A DNA stretch of 64,000 nt, taken from the NCBI GenBank assembly GCA_028287135.1, contig JAQBQE010000032.1, forward strand, positions 62,001 to 126,000. Reading direction: 5' to 3'. The notes under the pieces are model-generated. The model ran no database searches. It was not told where the DNA came from and was given only the letters and a program-made list of their open reading frames with translations. Position numbers and translations under genes: made by a program. How positions within the stretch are numbered: position 1 is the first letter of the stretch; every line of letters begins with the position of its first letter. Origin of the DNA: Myxococcales bacterium (GTDB lineage: Bacteria > Myxococcota_A > Polyangia > Haliangiales > Haliangiaceae). This document shows, one piece after another, positions 20,001 to 28,774 of the stretch.

Positions 20001-21475
20001 CCACCCGCGCGGGCGCGGACATGATGTCGCTCGACGAGGGCAAAGCCGGGAAGAAGGACAGCGAGCAGAGGCCTGCCCCGACCACGACGCCGACCATGCC
20101 CGAGCCGGTGGCGCCCCCCCCTGCCGACGCGCCGAGCCCTGCGAAGGCCGCTGCCGCAGCAAAGAGGAAGTCGCCCAGCATGCTCGACGACGGCGAGCTC
20201 GGGAGCACGATGCGCGGCCGCGGCATGGTCGCGATGCGCCGGACCTGGGTGCGCGTTCCAGCCGTGACCGCGTACGGCGGCGTCGGTGACAACATCAAGA
20301 AGGCGATCGCAAACAGCGATGCCGCGCTCGTCGCCAACCCCGACAGCCGTGAGAAGCACCGCGCCCTCGTGCAGGCGCTCGCGTATGCCGGTGAGATCGA
20401 CCGTGCTCGCGAGATCGCAAACCGCTGGCTCGACCGCGACAAGCTCGATCCGCAGGCCCTCGGCTACCAGGCCGACCTCCTCGGTCGCGATGGTCAGCGC
20501 GAGCTCGCACTCCGCACCCTCGCCGGTCTGATCGACCTCGACGCCGATCGCGTCGAGCTCCACGAGCGAATGATCCGCGCCTACGAGATGGCGGGTCGCC
20601 TCGCGCAGTCGTGCTCGCACCGCATCGCGCTCGCGGCGCTATCGCCGAAGGACACGATCATCGCGGGCGCGACGATGCGCTGTCTGCGGATGGCCGGCCG
20701 CGAGACGGATGCCCAGCTGATCTCGCGCGCACTCCCCGACGACGCGACGCGCGCCGCCGCGGAGAAGACCGCGACCGTCCCCGCGATCGCACCGAGGATC
20801 GGCGGTGACCTCGTCATCACCGCCCAGTGGGCAGCCAGCGCGGATCTCGATCTCTCGATCGTGACCCCGGAAGGCAAGCGCGTGTCCTGGATGGGTGGGC
20901 GCACCGATGTGGTCGTCACCGATGCCACGAGCGTGCAGCGCGAGCGGCTCTCGGTGAAGTCGCTCAAGCGCGGCAACTACCTGATCGAGATCTCGCGTGG
21001 TGACGGAGCCCAGGGCCCGATCCGCGGCTCGCTCGAGATCACCGTGCTCGGCACGAAGAAGTCGCTGCCGTTCGAGCTGCTCGGCTCGCGCGTGGTCGTC
21101 AGCCGGGTCGCGGTCGCGCTCGAGGAGCGCCTCGAGCAGATGACCAACATCGACAGCATGGTGCCGGTGCGGCCGACGGGGGCGGTCGGGATCAGCGGGA
21201 TCGCCGACGCGGCGGTCTCCCGCGTCGTCGTTGCGCGCTCGGGCGGGCTCCGTGCGTGCTACCTGCGCGAGCTCAACCGCGACCCCTCGCTGCAGGGCCG
21301 GCTCGACGTCACCCTGTCGATCGATGGCGCGGGCACCGTCACCAGCGTGATGGCCGGTGGCTCGATGGGCAACGGCGGGGTGACCCAGTGCGTGCAGCGG
21401 CAGCTGCGGCTGATGCGGTTCCCGACGGGCGTAGATCCGAACCCGCGGTTCTCGGTCGTGTTCCGCCCGCAGTGA
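17006..21475 (+). CDS. Transmembrane anti-sigma protein fused to FecR, VIT, VWA and AgmX-like domains
   Basis: 1489 aa from the ATG at 17006. Domains in order: a zf-HC2 anti-sigma zinc finger (Cys5, His29, Cys33, Cys36); a TM helix at 117-135; a FecR-like domain at about 175-318; a VIT domain at about 360-505; a VWA domain from about 650 with an intact MIDAS (DSSQS, Asp656, Ser658, Ser660); a Ser/Pro/Ala linker (about 980-1070); TPR-like helical repeats (about 1090-1215); a beta module; and an AgmX/PglI-type C-terminal domain (about 1405-1488). The cytoplasmic finger should hold the coupled ECF sigma factor, while the periplasmic part senses or binds a partner. The FecR-to-VWA order is seen directly; the sensing role is inferred. 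Confidence 0.88.
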   Translation: MMSTCQEVQDDLADLVAGDRDAIARHSEHLAGCDACRDARHEATELAAMLGAAGSDHVPPGDLVARVLAAATADPAKADAGTAETIQMPTAAKETSKDDAKAKDAKVTPIRKPSRTWLVVGAAAAIAAGGVGIYAMRRTDDGASPTTKVATTSPVVSKDSIGKLATVARAAADGGQGVSVRVGQTWRALEKGQIIPVGAAIKTDDRTRAGLELADGTSLVLDHGTELSFDPREARAITMTAGRISADVAHVEKRPASISTKAGLIDVIGTKFVLTSTDALTSVQVVRGSVALTTTGGQRDEIHAGEEGLVENGALSIGAAPSLVHELGWSELTTPVTKPGEEATAGLGALRAYKPGEKRDRDWKLALAKHDVKVRISGPIARTEITETFRNDSAETLEGVYQFPLPADAQIDGLSLDMPNEPGGFIDGAFVAKGRAAKIWQGVIDKATPMQIARPSSEIIWVPGRWKDPALLDWKRGGRFELKIYPIPANGARTIKLSYTQVVTARGPFRQYVYPLAHSVDGSTVADNFTVDVEVRGAQPGLIRTAGYQMVPDARRTDVNALTLASSGFVPRGDLVVDYRATDGDAELRAWTYAGGAAVGPNEKLSGKKNVGIDPKVLEAQRAVAADARPTAVLALHPALPRWRETRPRDFMIVVDSSQSMVGERFTRATELALGIVEQMDRRDRFSIAACDSECRRLGDLRAPSDAAAKEARTWLTAQIPAGASDVVQSIRSAAVLPASDREKWVLYISDGFSTTGFRRVADVERALTEVADKGVQVTTIGIGGDADLALLSAAARGGGGSYLAWVPGQSVQIAALSALESTNGAALRNATIELPSGLADVAPTVLPTVRSGEEVLIAARITGDVKGEVIVRGKIGGQPYEQKYPLELKVSTAAGNGFVPRLWATLAIEQMERRGEGDDRIKTIALSQGYGVMSRETSLLVLESQAMFDAFGVDRSSPAAKWTGEESLDEVVTAGTIAMDRDAGGGMGTGAASAPTGATRAGADMMSLDEGKAGKKDSEQRPAPTTTPTMPEPVAPPPADAPSPAKAAAAAKRKSPSMLDDGELGSTMRGRGMVAMRRTWVRVPAVTAYGGVGDNIKKAIANSDAALVANPDSREKHRALVQALAYAGEIDRAREIANRWLDRDKLDPQALGYQADLLGRDGQRELALRTLAGLIDLDADRVELHERMIRAYEMAGRLAQSCSHRIALAALSPKDTIIAGATMRCLRMAGRETDAQLISRALPDDATRAAAEKTATVPAIAPRIGGDLVITAQWAASADLDLSIVTPEGKRVSWMGGRTDVVVTDATSVQRERLSVKSLKRGNYLIEISRGDGAQGPIRGSLEITVLGTKKSLPFELLGSRVVVSRVAVALEERLEQMTNIDSMVPVRPTGAVGISGIADAAVSRVVVARSGGLRACYLRELNRDPSLQGRLDVTLSIDGAGTVTSVMAGGSMGNGGVTQCVQRQLRLMRFPTGVDPNPRFSVVFRPQ

Positions 21476-21489
21476 CGGGAGCGGTCGCG

Positions 21490-22047
21490 CTACTCCCAGA
21501 CGGATTCGAGCTGACACCACTCGTCGCCGCGTGTGCGGCACTTCGTCTCGGTACTCTCGACCTTCTTGCCACCGGACAGCTCGATCGAGCGCTGCGCCCA
21601 GCCGAGGACCGACATGCAGTGCACCGGATGCGGCGTCTCGAACCCGCGGATCTTGAGGACCGCCGTCCGCGGGCCGCGGGTCAGGACCTCGAGGATCCCG
21701 CTGTCGTAGTGCGCGCCCCACAGCCGCACCGCGCGGCCGAGGATCCAGTGCGTGGTGCCGACCTTGTAGAACAGCCGGTAGATCGTGGTGAGATTGGCGT
21801 CGGCGCCGTGGCGCGCGAGCTCCCGGACCAGCGACAGATCGCCCTTGCCGAACAACCGATCGACGGTGGTGATCAGCTCGATGAACTGATCGAACGGATA
21901 CCAGGTCGCCTTGTGGACCCCGCCCTCGATCGAGGCACGCAGCTCGGCGGAGCACTGCGCGAGCAACCGCTCCATCCCTGCCGCCCCGTGGTTCAACTGC
22001 ACCCACAGGACGCGCGAGGACAGCGCGCTTCCCTTGACGTTGGCCAC
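21490..22047 (-). CDS. DUF2378 / V4R-like myxobacterial protein
   Basis: 185 aa if the GTG at 22047 is used; an upstream ATG at 22083 would overlap the start of the divergent carboxylase gene and is less likely. The protein is mainly helical with a WYPFDQF segment near residue 50, then a C-terminal alpha/beta part ending in KCRTRGDEWCQLE. The paired Gly and Cys residues there recall 4-vinyl-reductase and heme-NO-binding-like domains, and the whole protein resembles the DUF2378 (TIGR02265) family found mostly in myxobacteria. No function is established. It is convergent with the anti-sigma gene (14-bp gap). Confidence 0.6.
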   Translation of the reverse strand: MANVKGSALSSRVLWVQLNHGAAGMERLLAQCSAELRASIEGGVHKATWYPFDQFIELITTVDRLFGKGDLSLVRELARHGADANLTTIYRLFYKVGTTHWILGRAVRLWGAHYDSGILEVLTRGPRTAVLKIRGFETPHPVHCMSVLGWAQRSIELSGGKKVESTETKCRTRGDEWCQLESVWE

Positions 22048-22048
22048 A

Positions 22049-22068
22049 CCTGAGTATACGCCGCTCAG

Positions 22069-22069
<1 letters not shown>
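22049..22069. promoter_or_regulatory. Perfect inverted repeat CCTGAG-n9-CTCAGG in a divergent intergenic region
   Basis: Two 6-bp arms separated by TATACGCCG lie exactly between the GTG at 22047 (minus) and the GTG at 22069 (plus). The spacer includes GTATAC, which could supply a -10 element in either direction. A dimeric regulator or autoregulation is possible; a hairpin in either mRNA leader is also possible. Confidence 0.4.
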
Positions 22070-23640
<1,571 letters not shown>

Positions 23641-23669
23641 CCGCGCGACGCCACGGTGAACGCGAGTTC

Positions 23670-25310
23670 GTGGCACGCTACGCGCGCGTGCGTCTCCTCC
23701 TTGCCCTCGCGCTGATCACCGGGTGCCGCCAGCCGGCGCCGGCGATGCCGTTGCCGCCGATGTCGCACTCGGCGTACGCGTATTACCTCGACGGCAAGCT
23801 CGCGGGTCATCGTGACGACTGGGAGGCGGCGGCCGCGTCGTTGACCGAGGCTGCGAAGCTCGCGCCCGATCAGCCGATGATCGTCGTCGAGCTCGCGCGA
23901 GCGTTGACCAAGGCCAAGCGCGAGCCGGCTGCCCGCGAGGCGCTCGCGATCGCCCGCAAGCGATGGCCCGATCACCCCGAGGTCTGGCTCGCGTCCGCCG
24001 AGCTCTCGAGCGCCGGCGAAGGGATCCGCGCGTACCGGCGAGCGATCGAGCTCGCTCCTGACGACGAACGCGGGTATCTCGGCCTCGCGAAGCTCGAATC
24101 GAGTGCGGCGTCCGAGGCGACCCTGCGCGATCTCGTCGAGCGCATCCCGGGCTCGGTCGACGGCCACTTCCGGCTCGCGAAGCACTTCCTCGACCGTGGC
24201 GATCAGGCGAGCGCGATGCGCGAGCTGCACGCGGTGCTCGAGCGCGATCCGGATCACATCGATGCGCGGCTCGACCTCGCACGCGCGTTGCGCCGCAGCG
24301 GCAAGATCGCGCAGGCGATCGAGCAGACCCGCAGCGCGTTCGATCGAAGTGGTCAGGCGCTCGACCTCGCGGAGGAGCTGTACTGGCTGCTGTGCGAGGC
24401 CGACGATCGGATGGCCGCGATCGACCTCTTGACGTTGCTCGACGATGATCGCAGCGACGTCGAGGCGCTGGTCGCGGTCGCGCGCCTGCAACGAGGACTC
24501 GGCCTGCTCGCCGAGGCGCGGGCGATCAGCGCACGGATCGCGATCGTGGATCCCGAAGCGGCGGCGATCCTCGACGCCGAGCTCGCGATCCCCGCCGATC
24601 CTGCGGCGGCGGCCCAGCGCCTGATCGCGATCAGTCCCGGGTCGGCACGGTTCGCCGAGGCCCGCCGGCTCGCCGGTGAGGCGCTGTTCGCGGCCGGCGA
24701 TCCGAGGGGAGCGGCGGCCGCGGTCGCGCCGGCTCGCGAACGCCATCCGAACAACCTCGACCTCGCGGTGCTCGCCGCGCGCGCACGCGCCAGCTCCGGC
24801 GATCCCGCTGGTGCACGCGCGCTGGTCGCATCGCTCGGCAGCGGGCTCGGCCCGTCCCTCGCGCGCGCGCGCGTCGCCGATCACCTCGGTGACGTCGATG
24901 GAGCGCTCGCGATCCTCGAGCCCGTGATCCGCGCGCATCCGGACTCGATCACGGCACTCAACCTCGCCGGCTACCTGCTCGCGGATGCGAACCGCCGGCT
25001 CCCCGATGCCGAGCGCTGGCTCCGCAAGGCCCGCGATCTGTCGCCGGGGGATCCCGCGGTGCTCGATAGCTGGGGCTGGCTCCTCCTCCGCAAGGGCGAG
25101 ACCCGTGCGGCGATCCGGGCGCTCGACCGCGCGGCCCGGTTCTCGCCCAACGAGCCGGAGATCCTGGTTCATCTCGCCGCCGCCTGGGCGGCCGACGGTG
25201 CGCCGCGGACGGCCCGCACCCTGCTCGATCGCGCGGCGCTGCTCCACCCGTCCGCCGCGGTGCAGCGTCGGATCGATGCGCTGCGCTCCACCTTGCCCGC
25301 CCCCCGGTGA
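23670..25310 (+). CDS. TPR-rich lipoprotein
   Basis: 546 aa from a GTG at 23670 (a GTG at 23688 would also give a lipoprotein signal). The signal ends in ITGC, so the protein should be lipid-anchored. The rest is a solenoid of about a dozen tetratricopeptide-like repeats with the typical Ala/Gly/Pro spacing, for example around WLASAELSSAGE and the final block DSWGWLLLRKGETRAAIRALDRA. TPR solenoids bind other proteins, often in outer-membrane assembly. It starts 29 bp after the carboxylase gene, but a shared function is not implied. Confidence 0.85.
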   Translation: MARYARVRLLLALALITGCRQPAPAMPLPPMSHSAYAYYLDGKLAGHRDDWEAAAASLTEAAKLAPDQPMIVVELARALTKAKREPAAREALAIARKRWPDHPEVWLASAELSSAGEGIRAYRRAIELAPDDERGYLGLAKLESSAASEATLRDLVERIPGSVDGHFRLAKHFLDRGDQASAMRELHAVLERDPDHIDARLDLARALRRSGKIAQAIEQTRSAFDRSGQALDLAEELYWLLCEADDRMAAIDLLTLLDDDRSDVEALVAVARLQRGLGLLAEARAISARIAIVDPEAAAILDAELAIPADPAAAAQRLIAISPGSARFAEARRLAGEALFAAGDPRGAAAAVAPARERHPNNLDLAVLAARARASSGDPAGARALVASLGSGLGPSLARARVADHLGDVDGALAILEPVIRAHPDSITALNLAGYLLADANRRLPDAERWLRKARDLSPGDPAVLDSWGWLLLRKGETRAAIRALDRAARFSPNEPEILVHLAAAWAADGAPRTARTLLDRAALLHPSAAVQRRIDALRSTLPAPR

Positions 25311-25316
25311 TACGAT
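25311..25316 (+). promoter_or_regulatory. -10-like hexamer TACGAT, 7 nt before the start at 25324
   Basis: TACGAT follows the stop of the TPR gene immediately and is followed by seven bases and ATG. An alternative ATG at 25315 lies inside it. Confidence 0.35.
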
Positions 25317-25323
25317 GGTTTTC

Positions 25324-25623
25324 ATGAAGCGCTGGATCCTCGCGGCTGCGTTCCTGGCAGTGGGCTGCAAGAAGGGCCCGTCCGAGGAACAGTGCAAGCA
25401 GCTGCTCGATCATCTGGTCGACCTCGAGTTCAAGAAGGCCGGGGCTGGCGCCGCGAGCGACGCGATGAAGGCCGACATCGCCAAGCAGAAGGAAGCGGTG
25501 ACCGCCGCGAAGTCCGCCGAGTTCGTCAGCGTGTGCGTCGAGAAGCACCCGAAGGCGCAGGTCGAGTGCTCGCTGGCTGCCGGCGATCTCGATTCCGTCG
25601 CCAAGTGCGGCGAGCAGAAGTAG
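25324..25623 (+). CDS. Small Cys-rich lipoprotein, 99 aa
   Basis: Signal peptide with lipobox AVGC, then a 84-residue helical domain with five further cysteines, in the EEQCKQL, VSVCVEK, VECSLAAG and AKCGEQ segments. The even distribution of Cys suggests disulfides in the periplasm. I do not recognise the family, although a Lys-Lys-Gly-Pro after the lipid Cys and a helical core with spaced Cys is common in short myxobacterial lipoproteins. Confidence 0.72.
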   Translation: MKRWILAAAFLAVGCKKGPSEEQCKQLLDHLVDLEFKKAGAGAASDAMKADIAKQKEAVTAAKSAEFVSVCVEKHPKAQVECSLAAGDLDSVAKCGEQK

Positions 25624-25624
25624 C

Positions 25625-26635
25625 TCAGGCGCCGATCGCGTCTGCGACGACCTCGCCGACCGCCGGCGATGCCGTCGCACCATGGCCACCGAGCCCGGCG
25701 GCCCACACGAGCCACGGCCGGCGCGGATCGCGGCCGAGCCGCATCTGGCGATCCGGCGTGAAGCTGCGCTGACACGCCCACTGCTTGCGAATGCCGGCAC
25801 GCTCGAGACCCGGTGCCGACCTGGCGAGGACCTCGCGGAGCCCGCGCAGACCTTCGGGATCGGCCTCGGCATCACAGGCTGCACCATGGGTCGCATCGCA
25901 CGCCGACGTCAGGATCAAGCCGTCGGCGGCGCGCAGGTAGAGCTCCTCGTTGCCGAGGTGCCACAGGTACGGCGTGTCGTCGCGCGACGCGGCCTCGATC
26001 ACGAACAGGTGGCGCTTGAACGCATCGAGCGGCGGATCACCGCTCGCTGCTCCGGCCCATGCCCCCGCCGCGTCGACGACGAACCGCGCCTCGATCACGC
26101 CGCGCGACGTCGTGACCTGCGCACCGCTGCCGCCTGGCTCGACGCGCTCGACGGCCACGCCGAGCTCGACGGTCGCACGCGCCGCGTACAGCGCGAGTAG
26201 CTCGTGGATCTCGATCACGCCGTCGCTCGGGATCAGGATGCCCGCGGCGATCGGCAGGCTGCGGACCTCGGGCCACTGCGTGAGCACCCGCGCGCGATCG
26301 ACCACGTCGATCGCCAGCCCGTGACGCTCCGCGCGCGCCACGTACGCCTGCACGCGCGACGGCTCGTCGAAGGTGAGGAGCCCGCCACTCGGCGTCCATG
26401 CCGAAGACAGCTCGCTGCGCAAGACCGCTGCCCCGCGAACGGTGAGTGCGGTCGTCGCATCGTCCTCGGCGAGCTGACGCCCGAGCCCCGCGCCGCGGCC
26501 GCTCGCGAACCGTCCGAGCTCGGCCTCACGTTCCAGCACGATGGCCTGCACCCCGCGCCGCGCAAGGGCCCACGCGGTCGCACAGCCGGCGAATCCGCCA
26601 CCGATGATCGCAACATCGATCCGAGCCGGCAACAT
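25625..26635 (-). CDS. FAD-dependent oxidoreductase (DAO family)
   Basis: 336 aa. The N-terminal beta-alpha-beta dinucleotide fold is IIGGGFAGCATAWALARRG (residues 10-28) followed by the acidic end VLERE, binding the ADP part of FAD. A second conserved segment, GRGAGLGRQ, follows, and the C-terminal region has the Gly-rich AAGLGGHGATASPAVGE that closes the FAD site. The layout matches glycine/sarcosine oxidase-like and D-amino-acid dehydrogenase-like enzymes. The substrate is not evident. The ATG at 26635 was chosen because the Rossmann fold starts at once; the stop lies 2 bp from the end of the convergent lipoprotein gene. Confidence 0.9.
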   Translation of the reverse strand: MLPARIDVAIIGGGFAGCATAWALARRGVQAIVLEREAELGRFASGRGAGLGRQLAEDDATTALTVRGAAVLRSELSSAWTPSGGLLTFDEPSRVQAYVARAERHGLAIDVVDRARVLTQWPEVRSLPIAAGILIPSDGVIEIHELLALYAARATVELGVAVERVEPGGSGAQVTTSRGVIEARFVVDAAGAWAGAASGDPPLDAFKRHLFVIEAASRDDTPYLWHLGNEELYLRAADGLILTSACDATHGAACDAEADPEGLRGLREVLARSAPGLERAGIRKQWACQRSFTPDRQMRLGRDPRRPWLVWAAGLGGHGATASPAVGEVVADAIGA

Positions 26636-26696
26636 GCGCGCCTTGTAGCACGCGGACCCGTTGACCACGACCGTGCGCGCTGGGCAGACTGGGCCC

Positions 26697-26927
26697 ATGC
26701 CTCGCTTGATCCGGATCGATACGGGAGATGAAATCGGCGTTGTCAGCGACGTGCAGCTGAAGTTCCTCGTGGAGCAACTCGAAGAGGATCACGAGGAGGA
26801 CGCGGAGCACTTTATCGACCGCGAGAGCCTCGAGCTGCTGTCGGACAACGGCGCGGACCCGGAGCTGCTCGGCATCCTCGAGAAGGGGATGGGCGACGAC
26901 GACGAGATGAAGATCGCCTGGGAGTAG
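26697..26927 (+). CDS. Small acidic conserved protein, 76 aa
   Basis: A very acidic cytoplasmic protein with no membrane segment. It contains IDTGDEIG near residue 7, FLVEQLEEDHEEDAEHFIDRE around 24-44 and a C-terminal Gly-x-Asp stretch. The pattern of a short beta-turn followed by two helices is one I associate with a conserved myxobacterial hypothetical family; no function is known to me. It is divergent from the FAD oxidoreductase, with the start codons 61 bp apart. Confidence 0.65.
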   Translation: MPRLIRIDTGDEIGVVSDVQLKFLVEQLEEDHEEDAEHFIDRESLELLSDNGADPELLGILEKGMGDDDEMKIAWE

Positions 26928-26935
26928 GCCCGCAG

Positions 26936-26952
26936 GCCCCCCCCTGGGGGGC
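26936..26952 (+). terminator. GC-rich hairpin after the small acidic gene
   Basis: GCCCCCC and GGGGGGC can pair perfectly around a CCT loop, 9 bp after the stop. There is no T-run, so it is either a weak intrinsic terminator or an mRNA 3'-end stabiliser. Confidence 0.4.
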
Positions 26953-27055
26953 TCGCCCGGTTGCCGGTGGCTAGTCCTGTTGCGGATCCCAACCCGGTGA
27001 TCTCGCAGGCTTGGCTCGAAGTATCGGCGGCACCGCCCTTGCTCCAAGGGGTGGC

Positions 27056-28678
27056 ATGAAGCGTCTCGCCACCCTCCTCGCCGCTACCGCCCTCGCCGCT
27101 CCCGCCTGCGTAGACGAGTCCGATGTCTACGACGGCGAGTCGGTCAAGTCCGAAGACGGCAAGGCGGATGCGAGCGCGCTCGCCGTGTTCCTCGACATGG
27201 AGTTCGAGGGCACCCTGCTCACGGATTCGAGCTGGAACGACAAGACGACGATCCAGGACCAGCTCCTGTACTCGGTCGGCCACCTCAACGGCGTCGAGGC
27301 CGTTGGCCGCATCGACCGCGTGGTCCTCTCCAACATCGTGAAGACCCAGGTCGGCGGCAAGACGCAGATCAAGTACAAGGCGAAGCTTCCGGTCGCGTGG
27401 ACGAAGCGCATCCCGATCCCGAACGAGTACGAGTTCACGCTCCCGCTCGACATCTCGAGCGCTGGCCAGAGCGCGTTTGCCACGAAGTACGCGCACGACT
27501 GCGTCGACTTCGGCGCGCACGACGTCGACGCCGGCTCGATGTTCTACTACTTCCGCCCGAAGGCTTCGGGCTGCAACCTGGCGCCGGCCGATATCATGAA
27601 GGTCTCCGCGCTGGTCGCTCCGAGCCCGATCCAGACCACCGGCAAGTTCCCCGAGTACAACAAGATCTGGGAAGACAACACGCTCAACGTGGTCGCGATC
27701 TTCGGCAAGTACGAGGACGGCGCAACCACCTCCTCGGACGCTGGCGTTGCTGCCTACAACACCTTCATCGCCTCGATGAAGACCGAGCTCTCGGCGCGCG
27801 GCCTCACCACGGTGCCCGCGACGCTGCCGAGCAACCCCGGCGTCGGAACCCCCGACATCGAGTTCAAGGCGACGCTCCCCGACGGCAAGAAGATCAACGT
27901 CGTCGCGATGCTGACCGACAACGTGACCACCGGCCTGTCGCAGAGCGCGTTCCGCAGCCGCTACGAGACGCTGTCGACCCGCGCTGACTACATCGTCTAC
28001 AACGGCCACGCCGGCCTCGGTACCAACGTCCGCGCCCTCGCCAACGCAGGCAAGTGGGTCGCCGGCCAGTACGTGGTCGTCTACATGAACGGCTGCGACA
28101 CGTTCGCGTACATCGACGACGCGCTCAACACCGCCCACAAGGCCAAGAACCCCGACGACACCACCGGCTACAAGTACGTCGACATCGTCAACAACGCGCT
28201 CCCCGCCTTCTTCCACTCGATGTCGGGCGCCACGATGTCGCTGTTCCGCGGCTTCCTGAAGTTCGACGACCCGCAGACCTACGAGCAGATGTTCCGCACC
28301 GTCGACGCCTCGCAGGTCGTCCTCGTGGTCGGTGAGCAGGACAACACGTTCACCCCCGGCGGCGGCGGTCAGCCTCAGGCGTGGACCGGCCTCAACGAGA
28401 CCGGTGGCGTGAAGAAGAGCGAGACCAAGAAGTACACGACCCCGACCCTTGCCGCTGGCAAGTATCAGTTCGCGATGACCGGCACCGGTGGCGACGCTGA
28501 CCTCTACGTCAAGATCGGCCGCGAGCCGACCGCGTCGAGCTTCGATTGCCGCCCGTACAAGACCGGCTCGAACGAGACCTGCGAAGTCACCCTCGCGCAG
28601 TCCGCTGCCATCTTCGTCCAGGTCCGCGGCTACGCGACCGGCACCTCCTCCTACAAGCTCGTCGGCAAGAAGATCTGA
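27056..28678 (+). CDS. Secreted protein with caspase-fold-like dyad and C-terminal PPC domain
   Basis: 540 aa. The signal peptide (1-18) ends in LAAPAC, a weak lipobox. The middle has two hydrophobic strands each ending in a candidate catalytic residue: DYIVYNGHAG (His318) and YVVVYMNGC (Cys347), the order and spacing seen in clan CD peptidases such as caspases, gingipains and clostripain. The C-terminal 90 residues (from about 445) resemble the bacterial pre-peptidase C-terminal domain (DADLYVKIG, then CEVTL and VQVRGY), which is common on secreted hydrolases. The peptidase reading is inference; the PPC domain is better supported. Confidence 0.65.
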   Translation: MKRLATLLAATALAAPACVDESDVYDGESVKSEDGKADASALAVFLDMEFEGTLLTDSSWNDKTTIQDQLLYSVGHLNGVEAVGRIDRVVLSNIVKTQVGGKTQIKYKAKLPVAWTKRIPIPNEYEFTLPLDISSAGQSAFATKYAHDCVDFGAHDVDAGSMFYYFRPKASGCNLAPADIMKVSALVAPSPIQTTGKFPEYNKIWEDNTLNVVAIFGKYEDGATTSSDAGVAAYNTFIASMKTELSARGLTTVPATLPSNPGVGTPDIEFKATLPDGKKINVVAMLTDNVTTGLSQSAFRSRYETLSTRADYIVYNGHAGLGTNVRALANAGKWVAGQYVVVYMNGCDTFAYIDDALNTAHKAKNPDDTTGYKYVDIVNNALPAFFHSMSGATMSLFRGFLKFDDPQTYEQMFRTVDASQVVLVVGEQDNTFTPGGGGQPQAWTGLNETGGVKKSETKKYTTPTLAAGKYQFAMTGTGGDADLYVKIGREPTASSFDCRPYKTGSNETCEVTLAQSAAIFVQVRGYATGTSSYKLVGKKI

Positions 28679-28710
28679 TTCCACGACCCCACTAGCTTCG
28701 TTAACTTTTG

Positions 28711-28757
28711 CTGCGCGGCCCCAGAGGACACGGTCCTACGGGCCGCGCAGCCATTTT
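28711..28757 (+). terminator. Intrinsic terminator with long two-tier hairpin
   Basis: CTGCGCGGCCC (28711-28721) pairs perfectly with GGGCCGCGCAG (28740-28750), and a second 5-bp stem (AGGAC/GTCCT around ACG) fits in its loop. ATTTT follows. It ends the 27056 gene. Confidence 0.7.
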
Positions 28758-28774
28758 CGGGGCATGCTGGAGGG

